Shown here one piece after another: positions 16,245-24,490 of a stretch of 64,000 nucleotides of DNA. The translations under genes were made by a program, and so were the position numbers. Source of the stretch: Streptomyces sp. S3(2020) (lineage in GTDB: Bacteria; Actinomycetota; Actinomycetes; Streptomycetales; Streptomycetaceae); NCBI RefSeq assembly GCF_013044505.1, contig NZ_JABERD010000003.1, positions 62,001 to 126,000 of the forward strand. Reading direction: 5' to 3'. Under the pieces are notes generated by a model that was given only the letters and a program-made list of their open reading frames with translations, searched no databases and was not told where the DNA came from. Numbering within the stretch: the stretch's first letter is position 1; every line of letters starts with the position of its first letter.

Positions 16245-18551
16245 ATGCGCGCAGAGCCGGAGCGGGAGTTCCTCTCCCACTCCTCCCACTGGGGCACCTT
16301 CCAGGCCCGCCCCACCGCCGACGGCGGCATCGAGGTACGCCCGCACGAACTCGACCCCGACCCGTACGACCTCATCCACAACGTCACCGACGCGGTCCGC
16401 CATCCGACGCGGATCGACCGGCCGTACGTCCGCCGCGGCTGGCTCGACGGCGACAAGCGCGCACGACGCGGACGCGACACGTTCGTGCCCGTCACATGGG
16501 AGCGCGCGATCCGGCTCGTCGCGGACGAGATAAGCCGTGTCTACGGCGAGTCCGGCCCGGAGGCGGTCTTCGGCGGTTCCTACGGCTGGTCCAGTGCCGG
16601 TCGCTTCCACCACGCGCAGTCGCAGGTCCACCGCTTCCTCAACCTCTACGGCGGCTACGTCCGCGGGGTCACGAACTACTCGCTCGGCGCCGCCCTGGTC
16701 GTCGTACCGCATGTCGTGGGCCACAACGGCTCGATGCTGCATTCGAGTTCGACCTGGTCGGACCTGATCGGCAACTGCGAGCTGTTCGTCGGGTTCGGCG
16801 GCATCGCCACGAAGAACGCGGCCGTCAACGCCGGCGGAGCCGTCCGCCACGTGGCCCGGGGCGCCGTACGCGACCTGCACGCGGCCGGATGCCGGTTCGT
16901 GAACATCGGTCCGCTGCGGTCCGACCTGCCGGACGTGCCGGCGCAGTGGATCGCCTGTCGGCCCGGTACCGACACGGCGTTGATGCTCGCGCTCGCGCAC
17001 GAACTCATCGCGACCGACCGCGTCGACAAGGCCTTCCTGGACAGCCACACCGTCGGCTACGAGCGGCTGCGCGACTACATCACCGGTGCCGCCGACGGCC
17101 GTCCGAAGAGTCCGGAATGGGCTGCCGGCATCTGTGACATACCGGCGTCCGTCATCCGGAAGCTGGCCGCCGAGATGGCGGCGAAACGGACCTTCATCTC
17201 GGTGGCGCCGGCGCTGCAACGCGCGGAGCACGGGGAGCAACCCGTCTGGATGGGGATCGCGCTCGCCGCGATGCTCGGCGGCATCGGGCTGCCCGGCTCC
17301 GGCTTCTCCGTCGGGCACGGCTCGATGGGCAACTACGGCAACCACCCCAATCTGCTGCGCAATCCGCCGCTGCCGCAGGGGCGCAACGGCTGCGAGGCGT
17401 TCATCCCGGTGGCCCGCATCGCCGACATGCTGCTGCACCCCGGCGAGGAGTTCGACTTCGACGGCGGACGGCACACGTACCCGGACATCCGGCTGGTCTA
17501 CTGGGCCGGCGGCAACCCCTTCCACCACCACCAGGACCTGTTCCGGCTGCACGATGCCTTCCAGCGGCCGGAGACCGTCGTCGTCCACGAGCCGTTCTGG
17601 ACCGCGACGGCCCGCCACGCGGACATCGTGCTGCCGGTCACGATGACGGTCGAACGCGAGGACATCGCGGCCGCGTCGAACGAACCCGAGATGATCGCGA
17701 TGCGCCGGATCGTGCCGCCGTACGCCGAAGCCCGCGACGACTACCGGATCTTCGCCGACATCGCCGCCTGCCACCGGCTGGGCGAGCGTTTCACCGAGGG
17801 CCGCACACCCTGCGAGTGGATCGAGGCTCTGTACCGGGACTGGCGCGAACGGGTACGTGAACTCGCGCCGGACACACCGGCGTTCGCCGACTTCTGGGAA
17901 CGCGGCAGCACCGCGATCCCGCTCGATCCAGCACCCCACAGCTGGCTCGACTGGTACCGCGCCGATCCCGAGGGGCGTCCGCTCGACACACCCAGCGGAC
18001 GGATCGAGCTGTACTCCGAGACGGTCGCCGGCTTCGGCTACGACGACTGCCCCGGCCACCCCGTCTGGCGGGAGCCGGAGGAATGGCCGGGCTCCCCCCA
18101 CGCACGGGAGTATCCGTTCGTGCTGGTGGCGAACCAGCCGTCCGGCAAGCTCCACAGCCAGCTCGACATGGGCTCGGCGAGCATGGCGACCAAGCAGCGG
18201 GGCCGGGAGTCGGTGGCGATGCACCCGGCGGACGCGGCCCGGATCGGCGTGGCCGCGGGCGATCCGGTACGCGTCCGGTCGCGCAGGCAGGCGTCGTTCC
18301 TCGGGATCGTCACCCTGTCGGACGGGGTGCGGCCCGGTGTCGTACGGGTGCCGACCGGGGCCTGGTTAGACCCCGACTTCGACGACCGGATGTGCGTGAG
18401 CGGCAATCCGAACAGCGTGACCCGTGACGTCGGGACCTCCCGGCTCGGGCAGGGGGCGACGGGCCAGCTGTGCCTCGTCGCCGTGGAGCCCTGGAACGAG
18501 CCGCTGCCGCCGCTGACCGTGCGGACGCCGCCGGTGGCCGAAGCCCGCTGA
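16245..18551 (+). CDS. Molybdopterin oxidoreductase, BisC/TorA (DMSO reductase) type
   Basis: 768 residues, the length of single-subunit bis-MGD S- and N-oxide reductases. No N-terminal Cys cluster for iron-sulfur and no twin-arginine signal are seen, so it should be cytoplasmic like biotin sulfoxide reductase. SHSSHWGTF near the N-terminus and GVTNYSLGAALVVVPHVVG match the family; Ser146 is the expected molybdenum ligand. Cofactor-binding segments include YWAGGNPFHHHQD and a C-terminal molybdopterin-dinucleotide domain (LVANQPSGKLHSQLD to GNPNSVTRDVGTS). In this cluster it could reduce an S-oxidised thioimidazole or trimethylamine N-oxide, or act on the heterocycle. The substrate is unknown. 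Confidence 0.88.
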   Translation: MRAEPEREFLSHSSHWGTFQARPTADGGIEVRPHELDPDPYDLIHNVTDAVRHPTRIDRPYVRRGWLDGDKRARRGRDTFVPVTWERAIRLVADEISRVYGESGPEAVFGGSYGWSSAGRFHHAQSQVHRFLNLYGGYVRGVTNYSLGAALVVVPHVVGHNGSMLHSSSTWSDLIGNCELFVGFGGIATKNAAVNAGGAVRHVARGAVRDLHAAGCRFVNIGPLRSDLPDVPAQWIACRPGTDTALMLALAHELIATDRVDKAFLDSHTVGYERLRDYITGAADGRPKSPEWAAGICDIPASVIRKLAAEMAAKRTFISVAPALQRAEHGEQPVWMGIALAAMLGGIGLPGSGFSVGHGSMGNYGNHPNLLRNPPLPQGRNGCEAFIPVARIADMLLHPGEEFDFDGGRHTYPDIRLVYWAGGNPFHHHQDLFRLHDAFQRPETVVVHEPFWTATARHADIVLPVTMTVEREDIAAASNEPEMIAMRRIVPPYAEARDDYRIFADIAACHRLGERFTEGRTPCEWIEALYRDWRERVRELAPDTPAFADFWERGSTAIPLDPAPHSWLDWYRADPEGRPLDTPSGRIELYSETVAGFGYDDCPGHPVWREPEEWPGSPHAREYPFVLVANQPSGKLHSQLDMGSASMATKQRGRESVAMHPADAARIGVAAGDPVRVRSRRQASFLGIVTLSDGVRPGVVRVPTGAWLDPDFDDRMCVSGNPNSVTRDVGTSRLGQGATGQLCLVAVEPWNEPLPPLTVRTPPVAEAR

Positions 18552-18707
18552 GGTTGCGGACGCGTTTCGAATCGTTTCCTTGCGGTTCCAGTTCGTTTGT
18601 GGGGGTTTATTAGGCAATCTCCATGTGTTTCACTCCATGACATGAGTAGTTTTCGTCTGATGCAAAACGAGAGTGCGCGCACCGGCGTACGGGACTGAGG
18701 TCGCACC

Positions 18708-19784
18708 ATGATCGAATTCGACGGCGTCTCGAAGACGTATCCCAACGGGGCGAAGGCCATCGAGAACCTGTCCCTCACCGCCGAGACGGGCCGGCTCACC
18801 GTCTTCGTCGGCCCGTCCGGATGCGGCAAGACCACCTCGCTCCGCATGGTGAACCGCCTCATCCGGCCGACCTCCGGCACGATCCGGCTCAACGGCGAGG
18901 ACGCCGCGCGCATGGACGAGACGGAGCTGCGTCGCCGGGTCGGCTATGTCATCCAGCACGTGGGGCTGTTCCCGCACCGCACCGTCGAGCACAACGTCGC
19001 CGTGACGGCCCGGCTCACCGGGAAGGACCGGCGGCAGGCCGTCGAGGTCGCGCGGGGACTCCTCGAACGCGTCGGGCTCGGCCCGGAGTTCTTCCGGCGC
19101 TACCCGTGGCAGCTGTCGGGCGGCCAGCAGCAGCGGGTCGGTGTCGCGCGGGCGCTGGCGGCCGAGTCGGAGTTCCTGCTCATGGACGAGCCGTTCAGTG
19201 CGGTCGACCCCGTCGTGCGGACGCAGTTGCAGGACGAGTTCCTGCGGCTCCAGCGCGAGTTCGGCAAGACGATCATCATGGTCACCCATGACGTCGACGA
19301 GGCGCTGCGCCTCGGGGACCGGATCGCCGTGTTCCGCGAGGGCGGGCACATCGCCCAGTTCGACGCGCCGGACGTGCTGCTCACCGCCCCGAAGGACGAG
19401 TTCGTGGCCACGTTCCTCGGAAACGAGCGGGGTTACCGCTCGCTCGGCTTCCGGTCGGCCGACCGTGTGCGGCCCGTGCCTGTCCGCACGGTGCCGCTGG
19501 ACTCCACGGCGGACGGCGAGTGGCGTCTGGCGGTCGACGCGTGGGGCCGTCCGCTCGGCTGGCTGCCGCCCCTCGAAAAGGCCGAGCACGAGCACCTCGT
19601 GCCCTGCGGTGCCACAGCGGGCCCGGACGCCTCGCTCCGGGATCTGCTGAACGCGGCGCTCAGTTCCCCGACGTCGGCCGGTCTCGTCGTCGACGACGAC
19701 GGAGTGGCCGTCGGGGTCGTGCCCATCGACGCGCTGCTCCCCGAGATCGCGGCGGCGGGCCGGAGCGAGGGCGCGCCATGCTGA
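18708..19784 (+). CDS. Quaternary-amine ABC importer, ATP-binding protein (ProV/OpuCA type)
   Basis: 358 residues. Walker A GPSGCGKT (35-42), the signature LSGGQQQRVGVARALA, Walker B FLLMDEPFSAVD and the switch region MVTHDVDEAL are intact. The last 100 residues are a reduced CBS-like regulatory region, as in glycine-betaine/choline importers. Energises import by the two permeases that follow; its stop overlaps the next start (ATGCTGA). A 156-base gap separates it from the molybdoenzyme and may hold a second promoter. The OpuC-type family transports betaines and, in some bacteria, ergothioneine, which suits the lyase and urocanase homologues downstream. Confidence 0.92.
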   Translation: MIEFDGVSKTYPNGAKAIENLSLTAETGRLTVFVGPSGCGKTTSLRMVNRLIRPTSGTIRLNGEDAARMDETELRRRVGYVIQHVGLFPHRTVEHNVAVTARLTGKDRRQAVEVARGLLERVGLGPEFFRRYPWQLSGGQQQRVGVARALAAESEFLLMDEPFSAVDPVVRTQLQDEFLRLQREFGKTIIMVTHDVDEALRLGDRIAVFREGGHIAQFDAPDVLLTAPKDEFVATFLGNERGYRSLGFRSADRVRPVPVRTVPLDSTADGEWRLAVDAWGRPLGWLPPLEKAEHEHLVPCGATAGPDASLRDLLNAALSSPTSAGLVVDDDGVAVGVVPIDALLPEIAAAGRSEGAPC

Positions 19785-20431
19785 CCTGGGCCCGGCAACA
19801 GCAGTCGTACATCACCGACCTGACGCTCTCTCACCTCTATCTGTCGGTCGTCCCGATCCTCGTCTCCCTCGCGATCTCAATCCCCGTCGGGGCGCTGATC
19901 CACCGCTCGCGCCGCTGGAAGGCCGTGGTGCTGAGCGTGAGCGGAATCCTCTACACGGTCCCCTCCCTGGCGATCTTCGTGATCCTGCCGCAGGTCATCG
20001 GCACGCAGATCCTCGACCGGGTGAACGTCGTGATCGCCCTGGTCGTCTACAGCACGTCGATTCTGATCCGGACGGTCGTCGACGGCCTCGACTCGGTCCC
20101 GGCCGAGACGGAGCAGGCGGCGGTCGCCATCGGTTACCGCCCCCTGGCGAGGATGCTGCTCGTCCAGCTTCCGGTGGCCGTACCGGTGATCGCGGCCGGC
20201 CTGCGGGTCGCCGTCGTCACCAACGTGAGCATCGCCTCCATCGCCTCGCTGATCGGAGTGGAGCAGCTCGGCCAGCTCTTCACCCAGGGCGCCCAGCAGC
20301 TCTACCTCGATCCCGTGGTCGTGGGTGTCGTGCTGAGCCTCGCCCTCGCGGCCGTCCTCGACCTGGTCGTCCTCGCGCTCGGCCGTCTCCTGACCCCCTG
20401 GCGTCCGCCGAGCCGAGTGAGGCACGCATGA
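19778..20431 (+). CDS. Quaternary-amine ABC importer, permease 1
   Basis: 217 residues from ATG 19778, overlapping the ATPase by seven bases. About five or six transmembrane segments are seen. The cytoplasmic coupling loop AETEQAAVAIGYRPLARMLL is the EAA motif of binding-protein-dependent permeases. It belongs to the ProW/OpuCB branch (IGVEQLGQLFTQGAQQ). It should pair with the second permease as a heterodimer in the membrane. The start is fixed by the overlap, and the next gene also overlaps by four bases. Confidence 0.92.
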   Translation: MLTWARQQQSYITDLTLSHLYLSVVPILVSLAISIPVGALIHRSRRWKAVVLSVSGILYTVPSLAIFVILPQVIGTQILDRVNVVIALVVYSTSILIRTVVDGLDSVPAETEQAAVAIGYRPLARMLLVQLPVAVPVIAAGLRVAVVTNVSIASIASLIGVEQLGQLFTQGAQQLYLDPVVVGVVLSLALAAVLDLVVLALGRLLTPWRPPSRVRHA

Positions 20432-21156
20432 ACTGGCTGTTCGATTCCCGCAACTGGACCGGCGGCGACGGCGTTCCGACGCGCCTCGCCGAGCACCTGG
20501 AGTACTCGGTGGCCGCCGTGGCGATCGCGCTGTTGATCGCCCTGCCGCTCGGCCTGGCCGTCGGCCACACCAGCCGCGGTAAGCGCGCGGTCGTGGGGCT
20601 GGCGAACGCGCTGAGGGCACTGCCCACCCTGGGTGTCGTCGTCCTGCTAGTCATCCTGCTGTCCCCGCACATGCACTCGAAGCTGGCCTTCTACCTGCCG
20701 AGCACCGTGGTCCTCGTGCTCCTCGCGGTGCCGCCGATCCTCACCAATGTCGTCGCCGGCATCGACGCGATCGACCGCAACGTCCTCGACGCCGCCCGCG
20801 GGGTGGGGCTCGGCCCGCTCGCCATCGCCTTCGGCGTCGAACTGCCCTGCGCGGCACCGCTCGTCCTGGCCGGCGTACGCAACGCGTTCCTCCAGGTCAT
20901 CTCGGGCGCCGCGATCGCCGCATATGTGTCGCTCGGTGGGCTGGGGCGGCTCATCATCGACGGCCAGGCACAGCAGAACCTCTCCCAGATGCTCGCCGGC
21001 GGCGTCCTCATCGCGGCACTCGTCATCGCGGTCGACGCCGTCTTCGCCCTTCTCTCGAAAGTCCTGGTGTCCCCCGGGCTCTCCAGGAGCACCGGACGCC
21101 TCGTCCGGCTCCGCCCCTCCCTCATGATCCGCAGCACAGGAGAAAGCAATGCGTAG
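20428..21156 (+). CDS. Quaternary-amine ABC importer, permease 2
   Basis: 242 residues, starting with an ATGA overlap with permease 1. Five or six hydrophobic helices and the EAA-type loop NVLDAARGVGLGPLAIAFGVE are visible, followed by SGAAIAAYVSLGGLGRLI, conserved in the OpuCD/YehY branch. It ends in a short Arg/Ser tail and overlaps the binding-protein gene by eight bases. The tight overlaps show the four importer genes form one translational unit. Confidence 0.92.
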   Translation: MNWLFDSRNWTGGDGVPTRLAEHLEYSVAAVAIALLIALPLGLAVGHTSRGKRAVVGLANALRALPTLGVVVLLVILLSPHMHSKLAFYLPSTVVLVLLAVPPILTNVVAGIDAIDRNVLDAARGVGLGPLAIAFGVELPCAAPLVLAGVRNAFLQVISGAAIAAYVSLGGLGRLIIDGQAQQNLSQMLAGGVLIAALVIAVDAVFALLSKVLVSPGLSRSTGRLVRLRPSLMIRSTGESNA

Positions 21157-22039
21157 ACGTATCCTCCTCACCGCCACCCTGACCACGACCTCCCTCGCCC
21201 TCGCCGGATGCTCGTCGTCCTCCGACTCCGGTACGACCGGCTCCTCGTCGAACGTCGTGGTCGGCTCCGCCAACTTCTCCGAGAGCCAGCTCGTCGCGGA
21301 GATCTACGCCCAGCAGCTGGAGAAGGCGGGCGTCAAGGTCACCCGGAAGTTCAACATCGGCAGCCGTGAGACCTACATACCGGCGCTCAAGGACGGCTCC
21401 ATCGGCATCATCCCGGACTACCAGGGCGCGCTGCTGTCCTACCTGGACCCCAAGGTCGGGCATGTCACAGCGAGCGAGCTCACCTCCACGCTCACGTCCA
21501 AGCTCCCCAAGGGCGTCACCATGCTCAAGGCCGCGGCGGCGCAGGACGTCAACGTGCTCGCCGTACGTAGGGACACCGCCTCGAAGTACGGCCTGACCAC
21601 CATCAGCTCGCTCGCCCCGCACGCCTCGAAGCTGTCCGAGGGCAGCGCGCCCGAGTGGAAGACCCGGTACGAGGGCGTCGTAGGCCTCAAGTCGGTGTAC
21701 GGGATCACCTTCAAGTCGTTCGTGCCACTGGACTCTGCGGGGCCGCTGACGTTGGCGGCGCTGAAGAACGGGCAGATCGACGTCGCGCCGCTCCTCTCGA
21801 CGGACCCGGCGCTGAAGTCCCTCACCGTCCTCAAGGACGACAAGGGGCTCTTCCTGCCGCAGAACATCGCGCCACTCGTGCGGGCCTCAGTGAACTCCAG
21901 CAAGATCACCACGGCTCTCGACGCGGTCTCGGCGAAACTAACGACCGACGACCTCATCGACATGAACGACAAAGTCAGCAACGAGCACCAGGCCATCGCC
22001 ACGGTCGCGAAGAGCTGGCTCAAGGCCAACAACCTGTGA
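21149..22039 (+). CDS. Quaternary-amine ABC importer, substrate-binding lipoprotein
   Basis: 296 residues. A lipoprotein signal ends in LALAGC with Cys21 as the lipid anchor, followed by a Ser/Thr/Gly linker. The mature domain is of the OpuAC/OsmF type (VVVGSANFSESQLVAEIYAQ, VTRKFNIGSRETYIPALKDG, GIIPDYQGALLSYLD). These proteins cage a trimethylammonium head with aromatic side chains; Tyr and Phe residues are placed near both domain edges, though I cannot assign the cage. It ends 17 bases before the lyase gene. The position just before a lyase of trimethyl-amine type makes a histidine betaine a good candidate ligand. Confidence 0.9.
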   Translation: MRRRILLTATLTTTSLALAGCSSSSDSGTTGSSSNVVVGSANFSESQLVAEIYAQQLEKAGVKVTRKFNIGSRETYIPALKDGSIGIIPDYQGALLSYLDPKVGHVTASELTSTLTSKLPKGVTMLKAAAAQDVNVLAVRRDTASKYGLTTISSLAPHASKLSEGSAPEWKTRYEGVVGLKSVYGITFKSFVPLDSAGPLTLAALKNGQIDVAPLLSTDPALKSLTVLKDDKGLFLPQNIAPLVRASVNSSKITTALDAVSAKLTTDDLIDMNDKVSNEHQAIATVAKSWLKANNL

Positions 22040-22056
22040 CTCCGGACGGAGCGGGC

Positions 22057-23568
22057 ATGATGATCAAGATCGGTGCCGGTGACCTGGGCCCGGCGGACAT
22101 CACCGCGATCGCCGCCGGGGCTGCTGTCGAGGTGGACCGCGACACACTCGCGCGGTGCGAGTCGACGTACCGCGCCGTCGAGGCGACTCATCGTCGGGGA
22201 GCTCCGATCTACGGTCTGACCACCGGGGTGGGGGATCTGTACAAGGCCCCGGTGGGCGAGGCCGCGCACGACGAGATACAGCTCGCGATGCTCCGCGCCC
22301 ACGCGACCGGCGTCGGTGAGCCGTACGACGACCGGACCGTCCGCGCGATCATGGCGTGTCTGCTCGTCTCGCTCGCGCGGGCCCGCAGCGCCGTCCGGCC
22401 CGAACTCGTCGAACGGCTCGCGGCGATGCTCAACCGGGGTGTCGTCTCGATCGCTCCCGCGCAGGGCTCGGTGGGCTACCTCACCGCGCCCGCGCACATC
22501 GCGCTGGTCGCCTTCGGCGCCGGGCAGGCCCGCCATGGCGGGGCCGTACTGCCCGGAGACGTGGCGATGCGCCGGGCCGGTCTCGCCACCGACGGTCCGG
22601 TGCTCCGCGAGGGGCACGCCATGATCAGTGGCACCTACGAGATCACGGCGCTCGCGGCCCTCGCACTGGAGCGCGCCGCCACGCTCGTCGACGCCACGGA
22701 CGTGACCGCGGCCATGTGCCTGGAAGCGGTGCGCGGCAACACGCGCGGCTGGGAGCCGGCCGTACAGGACCTGCGCCCGCAGCCGGGGCAGGTCCGCACC
22801 GCCGCCCGTCTCATGTCACTCCTGTACGGCAGCGAGCCGGTTGCCGCCAACCGCCACCATCGGTTGCAGGACGCGCTCAGCCTGCGCTGTGTGCCCCAGG
22901 TGCACGGCGCGGCCCGCGACCTGCTCGACTTCGCCGGGCGCACGGTGACCATCGAGATCAACTCGGTGACGGACAACCCGGCCTTCCGGACAACGGAGCA
23001 CGGCGAGGTCGAGGTGCTCGCCAACGGCAACGGGCACGGCGCGGCCTGCGCCCAGGCTCTCGACTACCTCGCCATCGCGATGGCGTCGGTGGCGAACATG
23101 TCCCACGCCCGGCTCGACCGCCTCACCAACTCCTCCCTGAGCGGGCTGCCGCCGTTCCTCTCCCGGCGCGGTGGCGCGGAGTCCGGCCTGATGGTGCTGC
23201 CGGTGACCGCCGCGGCGATGCTCGGGGAAGTCCGGCAGCTCGCCGGTCCCTCGTCGGTCCACTCGATGGTGACCGTGGCCGGGCAGGAGGACCACATCAG
23301 CCAGGGCGTGAACGCGGGCCAGAAGCTGCTGACCCTCCTGGACCGGGCCGCCGGGGTCGTGGGGATCGAGCTGCTGTGTGCGGCGCAGGCGCTGGACTTC
23401 CACATGCCCACCGCGCTCGGCCAGGGCACCGGCGCCGCCTACCGGGCGCTGCGTTCCGCCGTGGAACCGTACGAGTCGCAGACCGAGCTGAGCGGCCCCA
23501 TCGAGGCGGCGAAACAGTTGGTGCTGCGCGGCGCGAGGCCGAACTCCGTAGCGGAGCCTGCCCGGTGA
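22057..23568 (+). CDS. Histidine ammonia-lyase-family protein lacking the MIO triad; candidate ergothionase-type lyase
   Basis: 503 residues with the HAL/PAL fold throughout: IYGLTTGVGDL (51-61), QDALSLRCVPQVHGAARDLL, TIEINSVTDNP and a C-terminal helical half. Canonical HAL has GSVG followed by ASGDLAPLAH, whose Ala-Ser-Gly cyclises to the MIO electrophile. Here GSVG (137-140) is followed directly by YLTAPAH, three residues shorter, so MIO cannot form. HAL relatives without MIO are known for ergothioneine trimethylammonia-lyase, where trimethylamine is already a good leaving group. The neighbouring quaternary-amine importer and urocanase homologue support such a role. Start ATG 22057 has GGAG six bases upstream; the end overlaps the next gene by GTGA. 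Confidence 0.85.
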   Translation: MMIKIGAGDLGPADITAIAAGAAVEVDRDTLARCESTYRAVEATHRRGAPIYGLTTGVGDLYKAPVGEAAHDEIQLAMLRAHATGVGEPYDDRTVRAIMACLLVSLARARSAVRPELVERLAAMLNRGVVSIAPAQGSVGYLTAPAHIALVAFGAGQARHGGAVLPGDVAMRRAGLATDGPVLREGHAMISGTYEITALAALALERAATLVDATDVTAAMCLEAVRGNTRGWEPAVQDLRPQPGQVRTAARLMSLLYGSEPVAANRHHRLQDALSLRCVPQVHGAARDLLDFAGRTVTIEINSVTDNPAFRTTEHGEVEVLANGNGHGAACAQALDYLAIAMASVANMSHARLDRLTNSSLSGLPPFLSRRGGAESGLMVLPVTAAAMLGEVRQLAGPSSVHSMVTVAGQEDHISQGVNAGQKLLTLLDRAAGVVGIELLCAAQALDFHMPTALGQGTGAAYRALRSAVEPYESQTELSGPIEAAKQLVLRGARPNSVAEPAR

Positions 23569-24464
23569 GCGCCGGCGGGGGTGTCTTGGGACCGCTCCGG
23601 GTCGCCGTGCTCGGCGGCGGCACGATGGGACGCGAGATCGCCCGGGTGTTCGTCACCGCCGGACACGAGGTGACCGTCTGGTCCCGCTCGCCGGAGACGG
23701 TCGCCGCCGTGCGGGCCGACCTCGACGGGGCCGTCGCAGGGGCGGACTCGGCGGCGGACGCGGCGAACGGCGCCGATCTGGTCGTAGAGACGATCGTGGA
23801 GGACCTGGGCCTCAAGACCGCGCTCCTCGCCGAGGTCGAACCGTGCCTGGCCGCGGACGGCGTGCTCACGACGAACACGTCGAGCCTGTCGATCACCCGA
23901 CTGGCGCGGGGCCTGCGGAACCCTTCTCGCCTCCTCGGGATGCACTGGTTCCACCCGGCCTCCCACATGCCGCTCGTCGAACTCGTCCTCGGTGCCGACA
24001 CCGCGCCCGACACCCTGGAGAGAGCCGAGCGCGTATGCGCGTCGCTCGGGAAGTCGACGGTCCTCGTCCGCGAGGACATACCCGGATTCGTCGTGAACCG
24101 CCTCCAGTACGCCCTCATGCGCGAGGCACTCGCCCTCGTCGCCGCCGGCGTCGTCTCCGCCGAGGACATCGACCTGGCCGTGTCGGGCACCCTCGGCCCG
24201 CGCTGGTGCGCGTCCGGGCTCTTCGAGCTGATGGACCTCGCCGGGCTCAACACCGTGCGGCGCGTCTCGAAGGTGATCATGCCCGCCCTGTCCACCGACG
24301 CCGAAGTACCCGAACTCATCGAGCAGTTGTGCGCCGAGGGCCGCCGCGGAGCCACGTCCGGCTCCGGCTTCTACGCATGGGCCGCGGACCGCCTGACGCG
24401 CGCCGGACACGCCCGCACCGCCTTCCTCACCCTGGCCCGCGACCTGGCCCGCGACCGACCATGA
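23565..24464 (+). CDS. 3-hydroxyacyl-CoA dehydrogenase-family NAD-dependent dehydrogenase
   Basis: 299 residues from GTG 23565, overlapping the lyase stop. The NAD motif AVLGGGTMGREIARVF is at about residues 12-27. TTNTSSLSITRLA, LGMHWFHPASHMPLVELVLG (catalytic His) and FVVNRLQYALMREALALV follow the order of this family. The C-terminal domain is single, as in 3-hydroxybutyryl-CoA and L-carnitine dehydrogenases. The latter oxidise the 3-hydroxyl of a free betaine. In this cluster a non-CoA hydroxy acid or betaine is a plausible substrate, but nothing in the sequence proves it. Translationally coupled to genes on both sides. Confidence 0.87.
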   Translation: MSAGGGVLGPLRVAVLGGGTMGREIARVFVTAGHEVTVWSRSPETVAAVRADLDGAVAGADSAADAANGADLVVETIVEDLGLKTALLAEVEPCLAADGVLTTNTSSLSITRLARGLRNPSRLLGMHWFHPASHMPLVELVLGADTAPDTLERAERVCASLGKSTVLVREDIPGFVVNRLQYALMREALALVAAGVVSAEDIDLAVSGTLGPRWCASGLFELMDLAGLNTVRRVSKVIMPALSTDAEVPELIEQLCAEGRRGATSGSGFYAWAADRLTRAGHARTAFLTLARDLARDRP

Positions 24465-24490
24465 CCCCACACCCCTCCCTGGAGAACACC

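Noticed and set aside
16020..18224. Long leftward open frame opposite the molybdoenzyme
   Set aside because: Its sequence is the antisense of a clear molybdoenzyme, rich in Arg/Gly/Val with no family motif, as is common for GC-rich third positions.
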